Positions 11,933 through 41,500 of a DNA stretch of 64,000 bases are shown piece by piece. A program made the translations under genes and the position numbers. Each line of letters starts with the position of its first letter. Position 1 is the first letter of the stretch. Source of the stretch: Dromaius novaehollandiae (Eukaryota > Chordata > Aves > Casuariiformes > Dromaiidae); NCBI RefSeq assembly GCF_036370855.1, contig NC_088101.1:40408544-40472543 (forward strand), given 5' to 3'. The notes beneath the pieces were generated by a model, which saw only the letters and a program-made list of their open reading frames with translations, was not told where the DNA came from and made no database searches.

Positions 11933-14284
11933 ATGATGACACATACCTGGCAAGTGTGGGCCATCTACATCATCTTAACGGCAAACCTCTCTGAAGAGCA
12001 AGCTTTGAAGCAAGTTTGTCCTTCATGCGATGCCACTCAGTTTTGCAACTGTTCTTCCAGGGGTTTGAACTTCATTCCCGCAGGGCTCACGGGTAAAATC
12101 ACAGGGTTAAACCTGGCTCACAACAGGATAAAGCATGTCCGAGCACATGATCTGCAGCAGGCTGTGAACCTGAGAGTTCTGCTACTGCCATCCAATGAAA
12201 TCAACTCAATAGAGGAGGACTCGTTTCGCTCCCTTGCAAGACTAGAGCTCTTGGACTTATCAAATAACAGCTTGGCTCGCTTGTCTCCTGCCTGGTTTGG
12301 GCACCTTTTTTCACTCCAGCACCTCAACATTCAAGGAAATTCCTACAGTGACCTGGGGGAAAGTTCCCTCTTTTCTAACCTGAGAAACTTGAGCGCTCTC
12401 TACCTGGGCAATGCACAGTTCTCCACGATAAGGCAAGGAAACTTTGAGGGCATTACACTTCTTGATGAGTTGTGGATTGATGGCAGCAATCTCAGTCAGT
12501 ATGAGCCAGGAAGTTTGAAATCAGTTAAGAAGATACATCATATAATCATCAACCTAAAAAGTGTGGATGTATTCTCAGTGATTGTGGAGGATCTTCTGCA
12601 CTCTGTCACATGGTTGGAAGTTAGAAAAATAGCATTCAGTATACCTGCTGAAATGCAACTATTGAGATTCATGTCTTTTTCTTTTGCAAAGAAAATTTCT
12701 TTTAAACAGGTTTTGTTTACAGATGCTACTGTGCCTGAGATGATCAGCATTATAGAGGACATGACAGAATTAATGGAGGTGGAGATGAAAGATTGTAGAC
12801 TTTTGGGAACCGGTCATTGGAGTACACAAATTCACGTAAACCAATCACGTTCTCTTCGAGTTGTAACAATAGAGAAATTATCTATTGAAGAATTTTATTT
12901 GTTTTCAGATCTTAAGGCTGTTGTAGATCTAGTATCTCCTCTTACCAAAATCACAGTCGAAGATACCAAGGTCTTTCTGGTACCATGCAGACTTTCACAG
13001 CATCTTTTGTCATTAGAATATCTTGACCTCAGTGAGAATTTGCTTGGAGATCAGAGTTTGGAGCATTCAGCCTGTCAGGGTGGTTGGCCCTTACTGCAAA
13101 TTCTAAATTTAAGTCAGAATTCACTGAGTGACTTAAAAATGACAGGTAAAAGCTTATCTCACCTGAGAAATCTAATTCTCTTAGATATTAGTCAAAATAA
13201 TTTTGGTGAGATTCCAGACATGTGTCAATGGCCAGAAAACCTGAAACATTTAAATCTCTCTAGCGCTCAAATTCCTAAATTAACAACCTGCATTCCTCTG
13301 ACTCTTGAAGTTTTGGATGTCAGTGCTAATAAGCTGAAGGAGTTTGGGCTGCAACTCCCTTTTCTCAAAGAGCTGTACATTGCAAAAAACCAGCTGAAGA
13401 CCTTGCCTGATGCTGCGCCCATTCCTAACTTGGTGGCCATGACAATCAGAAGAAACAAACTCAACAGCTTCTCCAAGGAAGAGTTTGAGGCCTTTAAGAA
13501 AATGGAGATGCTGGATGCCAGTGACAATAACTTTATCTGCTCCTGTGAATTCCTCTCCTTCATTCATCATCAGGCTGGAATAGCCCACATCTTAGCGGGG
13601 TGGCCGGAAAGCTACATCTGCGACTCTCCCCTGGCGGTGAGAGGGGAGCAGGTTGCAGCTGTGCATCTCTCACTGATGGAGTGCCACAGATCCCTCACCA
13701 TGTCATTAATCTGTGCTCTGGTGTTCCTGGTCGTCCTCGTCCTTGTGGTCGTTGGGTACAAGTATCACGCAATCTGGTATGTGAGAATGACCTGGGCATG
13801 GCTCCGAGCCAAGCGGAAGCCCAAGCAAGGCCCCCCAAAGGATATGTGCTACGATGCTTTTGTCTCCTACAGTGAGAATGACTCTGACTGGGTGGAAAAC
13901 ATCATGGTGCAGGAGCTGGAGCAGGCCTGTCCGCCCTTTCGACTGTGCCTCCATAAACGGGACTTTGTGCCTGGGAAGTGGATTGTGGATAACATCATTG
14001 ACTCCATAGAGAAAAGCCACAAAACGCTGTTTGTGCTGTCGGAGCACTTTGTGCAGAGTGAGTGGTGCAAATACGAGCTGGACTTCTCGCACTTCCGCCT
14101 CTTTGATGAGAACAACGATGCAGCGATTCTCATCCTCCTGGAGCCTATTCAGAGCAAAGCGATTCCCAAAAGGTTCTGCAAACTGCGGAAGATAATGAAC
14201 ACAAAGACCTACCTGGAGTGGCCTCTCGAGGAAGAGCAGCAGCAGATATTTTGGTTTAATTTGAAATTAGCTCTAAAATCCTAG
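11933..14284 (+). CDS. TLR2B: Toll-like receptor 2, tandem copy B (TLR2, 783 aa)
   Basis: Second complete TLR2 receptor with the same leader, LRR ectodomain, LRR cap, membrane helix (about 590-609) and TIR domain (box 1 at 640-646, BB-loop P680, box 3 FW at 773-774). It starts with two consecutive ATGs; the first is used here. An acceptor AG at 11923-11924 precedes the start, so the 5' UTR is spliced, as for copy A. Compared with copy A, four N-terminal residues are missing, one internal residue differs (Ala575 for Val579), and the last 20 codons differ at four residues (PG to LE before box 3, E to F right after FW, V to L near the end). All else between positions 11939 and 14225 matches copy A except three silent changes. 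The frame is intact, so this is not a pseudogene by sequence. Confidence 0.96.
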   Translation: MMTHTWQVWAIYIILTANLSEEQALKQVCPSCDATQFCNCSSRGLNFIPAGLTGKITGLNLAHNRIKHVRAHDLQQAVNLRVLLLPSNEINSIEEDSFRSLARLELLDLSNNSLARLSPAWFGHLFSLQHLNIQGNSYSDLGESSLFSNLRNLSALYLGNAQFSTIRQGNFEGITLLDELWIDGSNLSQYEPGSLKSVKKIHHIIINLKSVDVFSVIVEDLLHSVTWLEVRKIAFSIPAEMQLLRFMSFSFAKKISFKQVLFTDATVPEMISIIEDMTELMEVEMKDCRLLGTGHWSTQIHVNQSRSLRVVTIEKLSIEEFYLFSDLKAVVDLVSPLTKITVEDTKVFLVPCRLSQHLLSLEYLDLSENLLGDQSLEHSACQGGWPLLQILNLSQNSLSDLKMTGKSLSHLRNLILLDISQNNFGEIPDMCQWPENLKHLNLSSAQIPKLTTCIPLTLEVLDVSANKLKEFGLQLPFLKELYIAKNQLKTLPDAAPIPNLVAMTIRRNKLNSFSKEEFEAFKKMEMLDASDNNFICSCEFLSFIHHQAGIAHILAGWPESYICDSPLAVRGEQVAAVHLSLMECHRSLTMSLICALVFLVVLVLVVVGYKYHAIWYVRMTWAWLRAKRKPKQGPPKDMCYDAFVSYSENDSDWVENIMVQELEQACPPFRLCLHKRDFVPGKWIVDNIIDSIEKSHKTLFVLSEHFVQSEWCKYELDFSHFRLFDENNDAAILILLEPIQSKAIPKRFCKLRKIMNTKTYLEWPLEEEQQQIFWFNLKLALKS
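11939..14225 (+). repeat. TLR2 homogenised tract, copy B
   Basis: Partner of the tract in copy A, same length and no gaps. Right of it, positions 14226-14284 differ from the equivalent bases of copy A at 14 of 59 sites, so the boundary is sharp. Confidence 0.93.
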
Positions 14285-14639
14285 GCAATGACATTGAATA
14301 CTGAATATGCAGTTCAGCTGCTAATGGCTTATTTCCCTTGCCTGTACGTCTCATCATCTTTCTGCATCTCTGGAGTAGACAGCTGAACTACTGGAAATTC
14401 TATTGCTTGCTGTGAAATTATTTTATTTTTGTAGTTGTGGGCAGGAACTCTCTACACATTTTAATCAGCAATGTTAACAAAATCTGTTTCATTTAAATCT
14501 TTAAACTAAGGATGAGAAGTTGTTTAGAGATATGGTTATGTACTTTATGTGTCTTTGTCCACACAAAAGCTTTATGAGAGAGCCTGCTTAGCCAAGGGTA
14601 TTTCTGCATTCTTTGTATAAACCATTTCAAATCAAATGC

Positions 14640-14645
14640 AATAAA
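14640..14645 (+). promoter_or_regulatory. Polyadenylation signal AATAAA, TLR2 copy B
   Basis: Canonical signal 356 nt after the stop codon of copy B. The 3' UTR it defines shows no evident similarity to that of copy A. Confidence 0.6.
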
Positions 14646-16091
14646 AGTCAATTTATGCAGCAAGGAGTTAGTCCTAGCTCCTCTAGTTACTGGATTTAAG
14701 GACAGATTCTCAGCAGTAGTTCACAATCATTTTACGTTAAATGTCCAAATCTCCTGAAGATCACAGATGCAAAGCTTAATATAAAAATGCACTTTCATAC
14801 TGCAGTACTGGCTGTTGCTGTATATCTGTTCTAGGGCAGGCAACCTTCTTGAGGAAATACAGAAACTGTCAGCAGGTGTTTAGTTTCTTTGTACCATGTA
14901 TGGGAACAGATGCTTCGGAGTGGAGTCTGAACACTTTTCTTACTTGCTTAAATGTAGCTTCTGAATACTCAGCTAGGATGCGGGAGACATGAATGTATAA
15001 GCGATCTTTGAATCCATGACCATTCTCCTCTCTCTAATCAGTGGCTTTTTCACTGGCACAGAAGCAGTGCTTCCCTTCTTTTTGCTCTCTCTGTAAATGT
15101 AGGCCATGAAACCAGAGGTGCTGGAGAGTCTCCCACCTTGCAACATTGCGTTTCCTGTTGGCTGGGCCCACAGTTCCTCATGAAGAGAGCTGGGACAAGG
15201 ACTCCAACTGCTGGAGTGGATTAAATGGCGACACCAGCACCAGGCTCTTCCTTCAGATGTGTTTTAAAAAGAAACAAGTAGCTTAGGAGATACGTGTCCT
15301 GTAGACATAGGAAATTTTAGATGGCCTTAATAGGTTGAATCCAGTAGGCCAGAGGGACAACAAACTACTGGATCAGTCTAGGGCTTTGGGAGAGTGTATT
15401 TGAGACTGACATATGAAGGCATGTACAGTAGCAGACTTTATAAGTTTTCATGTGGAAATGTCTTGAGCATTTTGCCGAGTCTATGATTAGATCACATCCA
15501 AGTTGGTGTTGTTAATGTTGTGTTTCAGTCTTGAGCATCTAAAGTATACAAAATCTCAGTTCATACACCTGAATATTTGTAACTGAGTTTATACATCAAA
15601 ACTGCTGATCTCATAGCTTTTTGCCTTCAGTGCTATTGCTTTTAGGAGGTTGTTCTCTGCAAAGTCTTCAGCGAGATCATAATCCTCTTATCCTTTGCGA
15701 GCCATTTAGACTAGAGTGAACAAATATTCTTTCATTATACCCAGAATCATGCAACTCTGACAGTGTAACATAAAGAGAAAGATTTATTTACGTGCATTTC
15801 TGCATATATGAACCCAGGTATAAAGCATTACAGGAATCATTGTCTTTGCCAGCTCTTCTAAGTGACCTAGGAAAAAAGCCACCTTTCTACTATGTATTTA
15901 AATTTTGCTATTTCTTTTATTTACTTACATTTTTTTTATTGCTCCATTCCCCATTCTACAGCATGTAAACCTAACCTTCATCTGTAGATGGCTTCATGCA
16001 TCCTCTGCTTTATTCCCACACATACTAAAGCGTAAGTAAAGCAAATCTGTATTTTTCACTTCTATTGACAATGTAAAGATTCTTAAAATAT

Positions 16092-16097
16092 TTTATT
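16092..16097 (-). promoter_or_regulatory. Candidate polyadenylation signal of RNF175
   Basis: TTTATT on the + strand, AATAAA on the gene strand, about 1.3 kb after the RNF175 stop. Further AATAAA copies follow at 15935-15940, 15916-15921 and 15783-15788. Which of them is used cannot be told. Confidence 0.35.
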
Positions 16098-17395
16098 TAA
16101 TTTGAGTTCAAAAGATACTTTTAGCTAGGCTGGGAAAAATACCTTTCAAGCCAGCTTCTCTGACTTCCAAGCAGAACTACATGCTCTTGCATAAACAAAC
16201 TGTGTTTCAGTTCCTCACTTTGTGGCCAGGTTAGCACTGAGGTCAAACATTCAGTCTCTGAGCACGAAGACGCATGCATATACCTGCTCCAATTCTGAAC
16301 ACACATTTACTTTTTAAAAAGAAAGGGGCAGTCAAATATTAGAAGCTAAGGTCTTCACTGTCTTCATTTACAATTAAATACACCTGCTGTAAAGTCTATT
16401 TATCACACAAAAACGTCACAACAACTCCTACTCTTCCTACTCATATACATTTCTAACTGGAAGAGGAAAATTACAGTGCAAATATTTACATAACAAAAAT
16501 CAGTTTGTGATGATTAAGATCAAGCCAGGCCATAACTTGCTAACTCAAAACCTGAAAAAACGTGGGAGTAAAAAGCAAAAGAGAAATCTTTTGCACACTG
16601 TACTCCCTTCACAGCACAAGAATCAATTGGACATTACAACACTCTCTACCAACAGATATGTGCCTCCAACTGACACTGCAACACAAAATCTTTGCCAAAA
16701 GCTCAGGTGTCCTTCTCTCCACAGGCAGGTCTATCTGCCTAAGCACAACATACACATTGCTTTGGTTACAGCTTTTTATAAGTGGGTACTGGAAGATGTA
16801 TGAGTGATAATACAGCAGTTCTAGAAAGAAGTGTGGGGGGGAGGGAAGCTAATGATAACCTTATAGGAGTTTGGGCTGAGTTTGGGAATAAAATTACCTT
16901 ACATTAACCAAATGATCAAATTATTTGGATGCCATGTTTTAGAATTTTCTGTATCCAAAGCCATTATCTGATCTAAAATTCTTATCCGCTGTTCAGCTTT
17001 CTATAGTCAGAATTTCAACTATTAGGCACTACAAAGATATTTAATAATGAAACAAAGTTTAAATATTGGCACTTTCTTTTCCTTATTTTTTAAAGAGATG
17101 TACATAATAAGAAAAGAAGTCCTTTTTTTTCTAGCACAATTTTCCTACTGAAGGCAGCAAACTCTTTTAACTCTCACTTTGAGAAAATTCAAGATGCTTT
17201 AATATCATGCTGTATGAGTAATATAGTCTTGCTATTAACATAAAAAGACACACTTTTCAACAAAAGGGTGGCTAGCACACCAGTGTTCAACCAACTACTA
17301 TCTTCTATGGTCTTTTAAAATTAAGTACAGAATATGCATATTATTGTACACAGGTAAATATCCAACACTTTGCATTCTCACTAATAATCTGAGTC

Positions 17396-35860
<18,465 letters not shown>

Positions 35861-37900
35861 GGCGGTCGGCGGAGGGGCGGCGGCGGCGGCGGCGCTGGCG
35901 GGCCGCCATGAAGGGGCCCGGCGGGAAGGGCTCGGTGAAGCGCGGCCGGGCGCTGCCGCGCCGCAGCCGCTGTGCCTGGCAGCCTCGGGGGGCCGGGGGC
36001 GCCCCTCCAAACTGCTCCGTCGTGCCAGGCGATTCCCCCCTGCCCGAGTCATGAAGCAGTTGTACAAAACACGTGCCAAACTCAAGTTTTAAGCTTTTGG
36101 CTTTTGTTTTTTTTTTAAAGCGTTCACTGGTGTTGCTCTTGCCAGTTTGGGACTGAATAGTAAGGTACATAATCTTTAAAGGAGGTTTCTTTTCCACTGT
36201 CTCCATGTTCTGACATGCCAGAGAGAGATGGTGAGCTCTGAGGGGAACGCAGCTTTGATGGTGCCCGCAGCGTGGTCGGCTCTACGGTGCGAGCTGCCTT
36301 TCGCTGGGGTGTGCTGCTCAGGATGCGCAGGCAGAGCGCATGCTGCCATCGTGGCCCGCGTTTCACCCAGCGCAGTGGGAGCCAGGCCGCTGCAGGAGGT
36401 CCTAAAACTGCACTGGCCCATCCTCTGGAGAAGAGGAAAACCCCAGTGCAGCCACGATGAATAAATAATGCCTTTTCCATGCGGGCCCAAGGATGCAGCT
36501 GGCTGGCGCTGCCTCGTGCTGTCAGCCCCTGACTGTGGGGACGAGGAAAGGCCCCGCTCTGCCCACAACAACGCTGGGGACCTCCGTCAAACTCGGCGGG
36601 AGGCATGCAGCAAGCGTCTCCAAAACCCACCGCTGGGGAAGGGCTGCGTCCACCAGCTCTGTTACATAGTTCAAGCGTGAGGGAGGAAATACACATCTTC
36701 CACTGTTCTTTCTGTTGCGTTTGCTTCATGTGTTTGACAAGTTGTGGTGTGGAAGTAGCGTCTCAGATTTCCCTCAGGTCACCCAGTCCTCTCAAGTGTG
36801 GCACGCTGCTTGAGATCTCTCAGGGCAATGGCAGACTGAACACAGAGCCGACAGCTGCGTGGGGCAGCGAAGCGTGGAGCCACGTCCGAGGTGTCGGCAG
36901 AGGGGCAAGCTCAAGCGCAGGAGCTGCTCAGTGCAAATGCGACAAGGGAGAAAGAGGTTTGACAAAGTGTGTATGTTCATCTGGTTTGCTTGTCCCCCCC
37001 CACCAAGTGCTGGAAGACCAAGCACCAGATTTTTTTGCAGGATATTTTAATAATGCCAAGGTTGGTGTCTCCCTTCTTCCCCAGTCCTCAGTGACAGTTG
37101 CAGTGATCACTTTTTCCACTGTCTGTTTGCCAGTGAGGACATGTGGCTGTACTGCCCAGTTGGCAGCAAGAGCACACAGGACTTGGGCGGTATTTGCACC
37201 CTTTTGGTGCTTGTGGGTTGGGTTTGCAGCTGTGTGTGGTTCAGTTATGGTGGCTTAACAAATCAGTCCCTGCTAGCTGGCTGACTCCCCTGTTGGAGGG
37301 TAAAGCACACTGAAAAAAAAATGCTGTAGCCTCTTGTCTTGCTATATGGGGTAGGCTAAAAGTGCATTTACTGACCACACCAAACAGCTTACCACTGGTA
37401 ACTTGTACAGTCACTTTCAGCTTTGTCTAAAAATCCTGTTTATAAGCATGCCCATATTATTTCCTCTTTATTTTTTCGTTAGGATTTTGCCCCTGTGGCA
37501 AGTGCTGGTATGCAAACTGAACCCTGCCTGTGGGACCTGTACAGTCTTCGGGGCAACATCAGGGGATGTTGCGTGGCTGTGCAGCCCCTAGTACATGTAT
37601 GAATAACTGCTACTATAATATAATTACTTAATGAGTATCAGCCATTGGTGGGAGGGAATGGCCTTATGTGGAGATGGTGGTGGATCCCTAGGAGTATGAT
37701 ATTTTTTTAATTAGAAAAAAATATATATATATTTTAAGACAGTGGGTTACATTTCATAATTTTGTGCAGCTTCATTATGTAGCTTCCATACTGGCCATTC
37801 ACTCCAGAACATGCATCAAAGCCATCAAAGTATGCTTAAAACACTGAAAAGTGTTCTTCTATAAAAGCAGTGGCATAGTATTTCTAAGTGCCCTTTTACA

Positions 37901-38555
37901 ATCACAGAATGGTTGAGGTTGGATGGGACCTCTGGAGATCATCTAGTCCACGTTGCCCAGGTCAGCCCAGGATTGTGTCCAGATGGCTTTTGAATATCTC
38001 CAAGGAAGGAGACTCCACAACCTCTCTGGGCAACCTGTTCCAGTGCTCAGTCACCCTCACAGAAAAGTTTTTCCTCACGTTCAGACGGAACTTCTTGTGT
38101 TTCAGTTTGTGCCTGTTGCCTCTCGTCCTGTTGCTGAGCACCACTGAAAGTAGTCTGGCCCCATCCTCTTGATGAGATCCTCCCTCAGTCTTCTCTTCTC
38201 CAGGCTGAACAGTCCCAGCTCTTGCAGCCTTTCCTCATATGAGAGTTGCTCCAGTCCCTTAATCATCTTAGTAGCCCTATGCTGAACTCGCTCCAGTGGC
38301 TCCATGTCTCTCTTGTATTAGGGAGCCCAGAACTGGACACAGTACTCCAGATGTGGCCTCACCAGGGCTGAGTAGAGGGGGAGGATTACTTCCCTCGACC
38401 TGCTGGCAGTGCTCTTCCTAATGCAACCTGGGATACCATTGACCTTCTTTGCCACAAGGGCTTATTGCTGGCTCATGGTCAACTTGTCATCGACCAGGAC
38501 TCCCAGGTCCTTCTCCACAGAGCTGCTTTCCAGCAGGTCAGCCCCCAGCCTGCAA
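37901..38555 (-). mobile_element. CR1 LINE, 3' fragment of about 0.65 kb, antisense
   Basis: On the + strand it starts with ATCACAGAATGGTTGAGG, then GGGACCTCTGGAGATCATCT, the reverse complement of the CR1 3' end. The minus strand still reads the C-terminal part of the CR1 reverse-transcriptase ORF in two frames: an LREDLIKRM-type piece at 38102-38305, and an [14 protein letters not shown]-like piece at 37962-38144. The frames are split, so the copy is 5'-truncated and dead, as are most avian CR1 copies. Confidence 0.93.
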
Positions 38556-41500
38556 CAACAAGATCTCCTCTTGCAAAAGTTGAATGGCTAAAGCAAAGAA
38601 ATTTTCAAGGGAAAGTTTGTGTATATTTTTATCCTACTTCTTCCTTCTTTTTTTTCTTTGCTTTAACACGTGGGACTGAACAATGGAAATGGGACTAGGT
38701 AATAGAGGAATGTTTCTGCATCAACTAATAGTGCACACATTCAGTACTAGCATACTATGTAATATGTATCAAACAAGAGTCTCAGAGCACTTGGCAGGGA
38801 TCTAATCAAAGCCAAAGGGGCTGTGTAAGATAGGGTGAACGGAATCATAGCACTTTTAATGACATGTCCATTTAACATTTGGGGCCCTGTCTTTCCATCT
38901 TGTGTTTTGATTACCAGACAGCACGATCAGGTCTCAGCTTTGCTGTATCATTCAACAGAGCACAATGAACACTTGAACATAATTTTATTCTTTGAGCTCC
39001 TCTCTAAAGACTGCTTTACTGGATTCATCTATGTTTTCATAAACCTGATATGCTTAAAAGGCTTGCTTTGGCCTTAGAAGGAAACAGATCTTTCTGGCTG
39101 ACTAGACTGGATTCTGGCACTCCCGGGAAGCAAAAAACATGGATTATTTTTTTTCTCGGAACATTTGTGAGAATGTCAGAACTGCCGAAGCTCCAGAGCA
39201 GGTCTGTCAGATAACTTTGGCAAATTCTCAATATGATAACTATAATACAATACTGTACTTGAAGGGAAAACCCATTAAGAAAATAATGGTAACTTGTATA
39301 CTTTTTCATATCTAACGATGCATGCAATTTACCAAGAATGTAAAATAACATGAAAATATTTCATTGGATACATTTGTGATCAAAGAAAATAGCAATATGG
39401 ATAAAGCAAGATGGACATCAGCTGGTTTCACTATACGCTTAAATCACTGAAAATTGTTCCCCTATACAGGCAGTAAATTTTTTTACTTCTAAATACCCTG
39501 TAAAATGCAAAAATAGGATCTTTTCTTGCAAGAGTTGAAAGGCTATTGCTTTTAATTGTCACTTGCACTGGTTAAAATTAAAAGTGCAAATTTCTATGCA
39601 CTGAAATGTACATGCGCATGCTGTGCTCTGTGCATTGTCTATTTTATGTCCAGCCTCTGGATATTGTCATATAAAAGAGGAGCATTTTTATTTTGTGAAG
39701 GAGGTGCTGTTTAAAAGCAGCAAAGCGCACCAGACGGGCGAAATAGTAAGTTAATCTTCCGTAAAGCAAAGCATGAAAATGTGTTTCTCCCCATATCTGA
39801 AAAATTTAGTGAGGCAAACCTCTTTACTTCAAATAATGAAAACTCAAGAGCCAGTCCCCTTCTTCTACCAGTCATATGACTGGTTTAGTAATACCAAGTT
39901 TTCAATAATAGCATTAGCTTTTCAGCTTTTCGGTCACTTTTAATTTTTGAGCTATTAGGTCTCTCTCTTTCCCTTTCTTTCTCTGAAAAGCTGAGTGTAA
40001 AAATGTCTGTTTCATAAAATGAAAGCAGTGAGACCTTTATATCGCGTGAGTCCAGAATATGGGCTCCAATAAAGTGTTTTGAAAGACTTGTGGAATCATC
40101 ATAAAGGCAACACATGTAGCGCTGTCTTACATACCAGTGCTATCTGACATCCATCCCGTTGTAAAAACGGGAAGTAATTGTCACAGAGAAGCAATGTTAC
40201 TTTTTGCTCCAGTGGTGTTTATCTTGTCTAAGATAAACTTCAGAAGACAATGACAGAGTGGCAGAGTGTTGGGTGGGCTGATGGGTGCCATGGACTTGAG
40301 TGGCCACTGGAGGAGACTGCATGTGTTTGCAATATTAAAATGTGGTGACCTAGGTGTTGTGGAGCTGTCTTTTGGAGAAGCTCAGAAAGGAGTATTGAAA
40401 AAGGATAGCTGAGGGCTGGAGAGGAAGCTGAAACTGAGAGATAGGATGCCACACTGAGTGAAGAAGAAAACATGGAGGGGGAAAAATGTATTCCTATAAG
40501 AGTACAGCAAAGAAATGAGCAGCATACATACATCCTTGGTGGAGCTGTTTTACAGTGTAGGAAGTGTCTGTGAATGGAGCAGAGTTCACTGAATACAAGC
40601 TCTTTATGCCTGTTTAGCTGATGGTTCTGTATATTGTGTCTTTCAGTTTGGTATCTAAAGCCTTGGTCTTGCTAAAGCTTACTGAAGTGCAGAGTGTTAC
40701 TGCCATGGAAGTCAACAGGATTAATCACTTGAGTGCATAAGCTTTTTCAGGGCTGAGGCTTCCTAGGTTCAAAGCTGCGAGACTTGATGGGAAGGAGGCT
40801 GCTGGGAGATGAGGAGCTGCATGAAGGTGGTGGGGCAGGCCCAGGCGGGGAGCATGCTGGCCCTCACACAGCCTGGTCAGCATCTGCTGAGCAAACCGAA
40901 GCAAAGCAGCGTATATATAAAGCTCAAGAAGGGGCTTGAACTGAAACCTGAAAACTGAAGCCAGTCCAAGGCCTACAGACCACTGCCGTTTCACTTTGGT
41001 CCTGGATCACACCCCGAAATCCCTGCCACAGGGCAGTCATGCACATGCTGAAATCAAAGGGAATTAAACATGCCTTCAAAATTCTGCATGTGCTCAAGTG
41101 CTTTACTGAGTGCGAATGAGCCTCTAGCTTGGAGCCTATGTCCGGGAGGCTCACAGGCTTTGTGCTGACCTCCTGAAGGGGGGCGAATTTCAATCTCAAA
41201 AATAGCTTCAAGACAGTGATAGTCTTGAACACTCACAATACTTACTGCTGCATTTTAACTGTACGCCAAAGGGAGCATGTTTCCATCTTAACATTTGTTC
41301 AGTTTTGCACCTCTGAGCAGAGACTGCCCAAAAGCCCCAAATTTTCAAAGAGTTACATGGGGATTTATCCAGCTAAATCCCATTAGAATCAATGGGAGCT
41401 GGGTGAATAATTACACTGCAGTTCTTTGTAAATAAAGGGGAAGGTTGCCAGTTATTGCTGATTATGATGTTGATTTTTTGTAGATATAGATACACGTGTC

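Larger units (their letters stand above)
14285..17395. other. Convergent 3' region between TLR2 copy B and RNF175
   Basis: TLR2 copy B ends from the left (signal at 14640) and RNF175 ends from the right. The part next to 17395 should be the RNF175 3' UTR. No other gene is seen. Confidence 0.5.

Noticed and set aside
3751-14225. TLR2 duplication as a pure assembly error
   Set aside because: Flanks, leaders, last 59 coding nt and 3' UTRs all differ, and four internal differences exist, so two loci are present. A local collapse of a more diverged ectodomain cannot be excluded and is named as the refuting test.
39670-39677. TATAAAAG, a perfect TATA box, with a similar TATATAAAG near 40911
   Set aside because: No ORF, CpG content or splice structure follows either one; single TATA motifs are expected by chance in this much AT-rich DNA.
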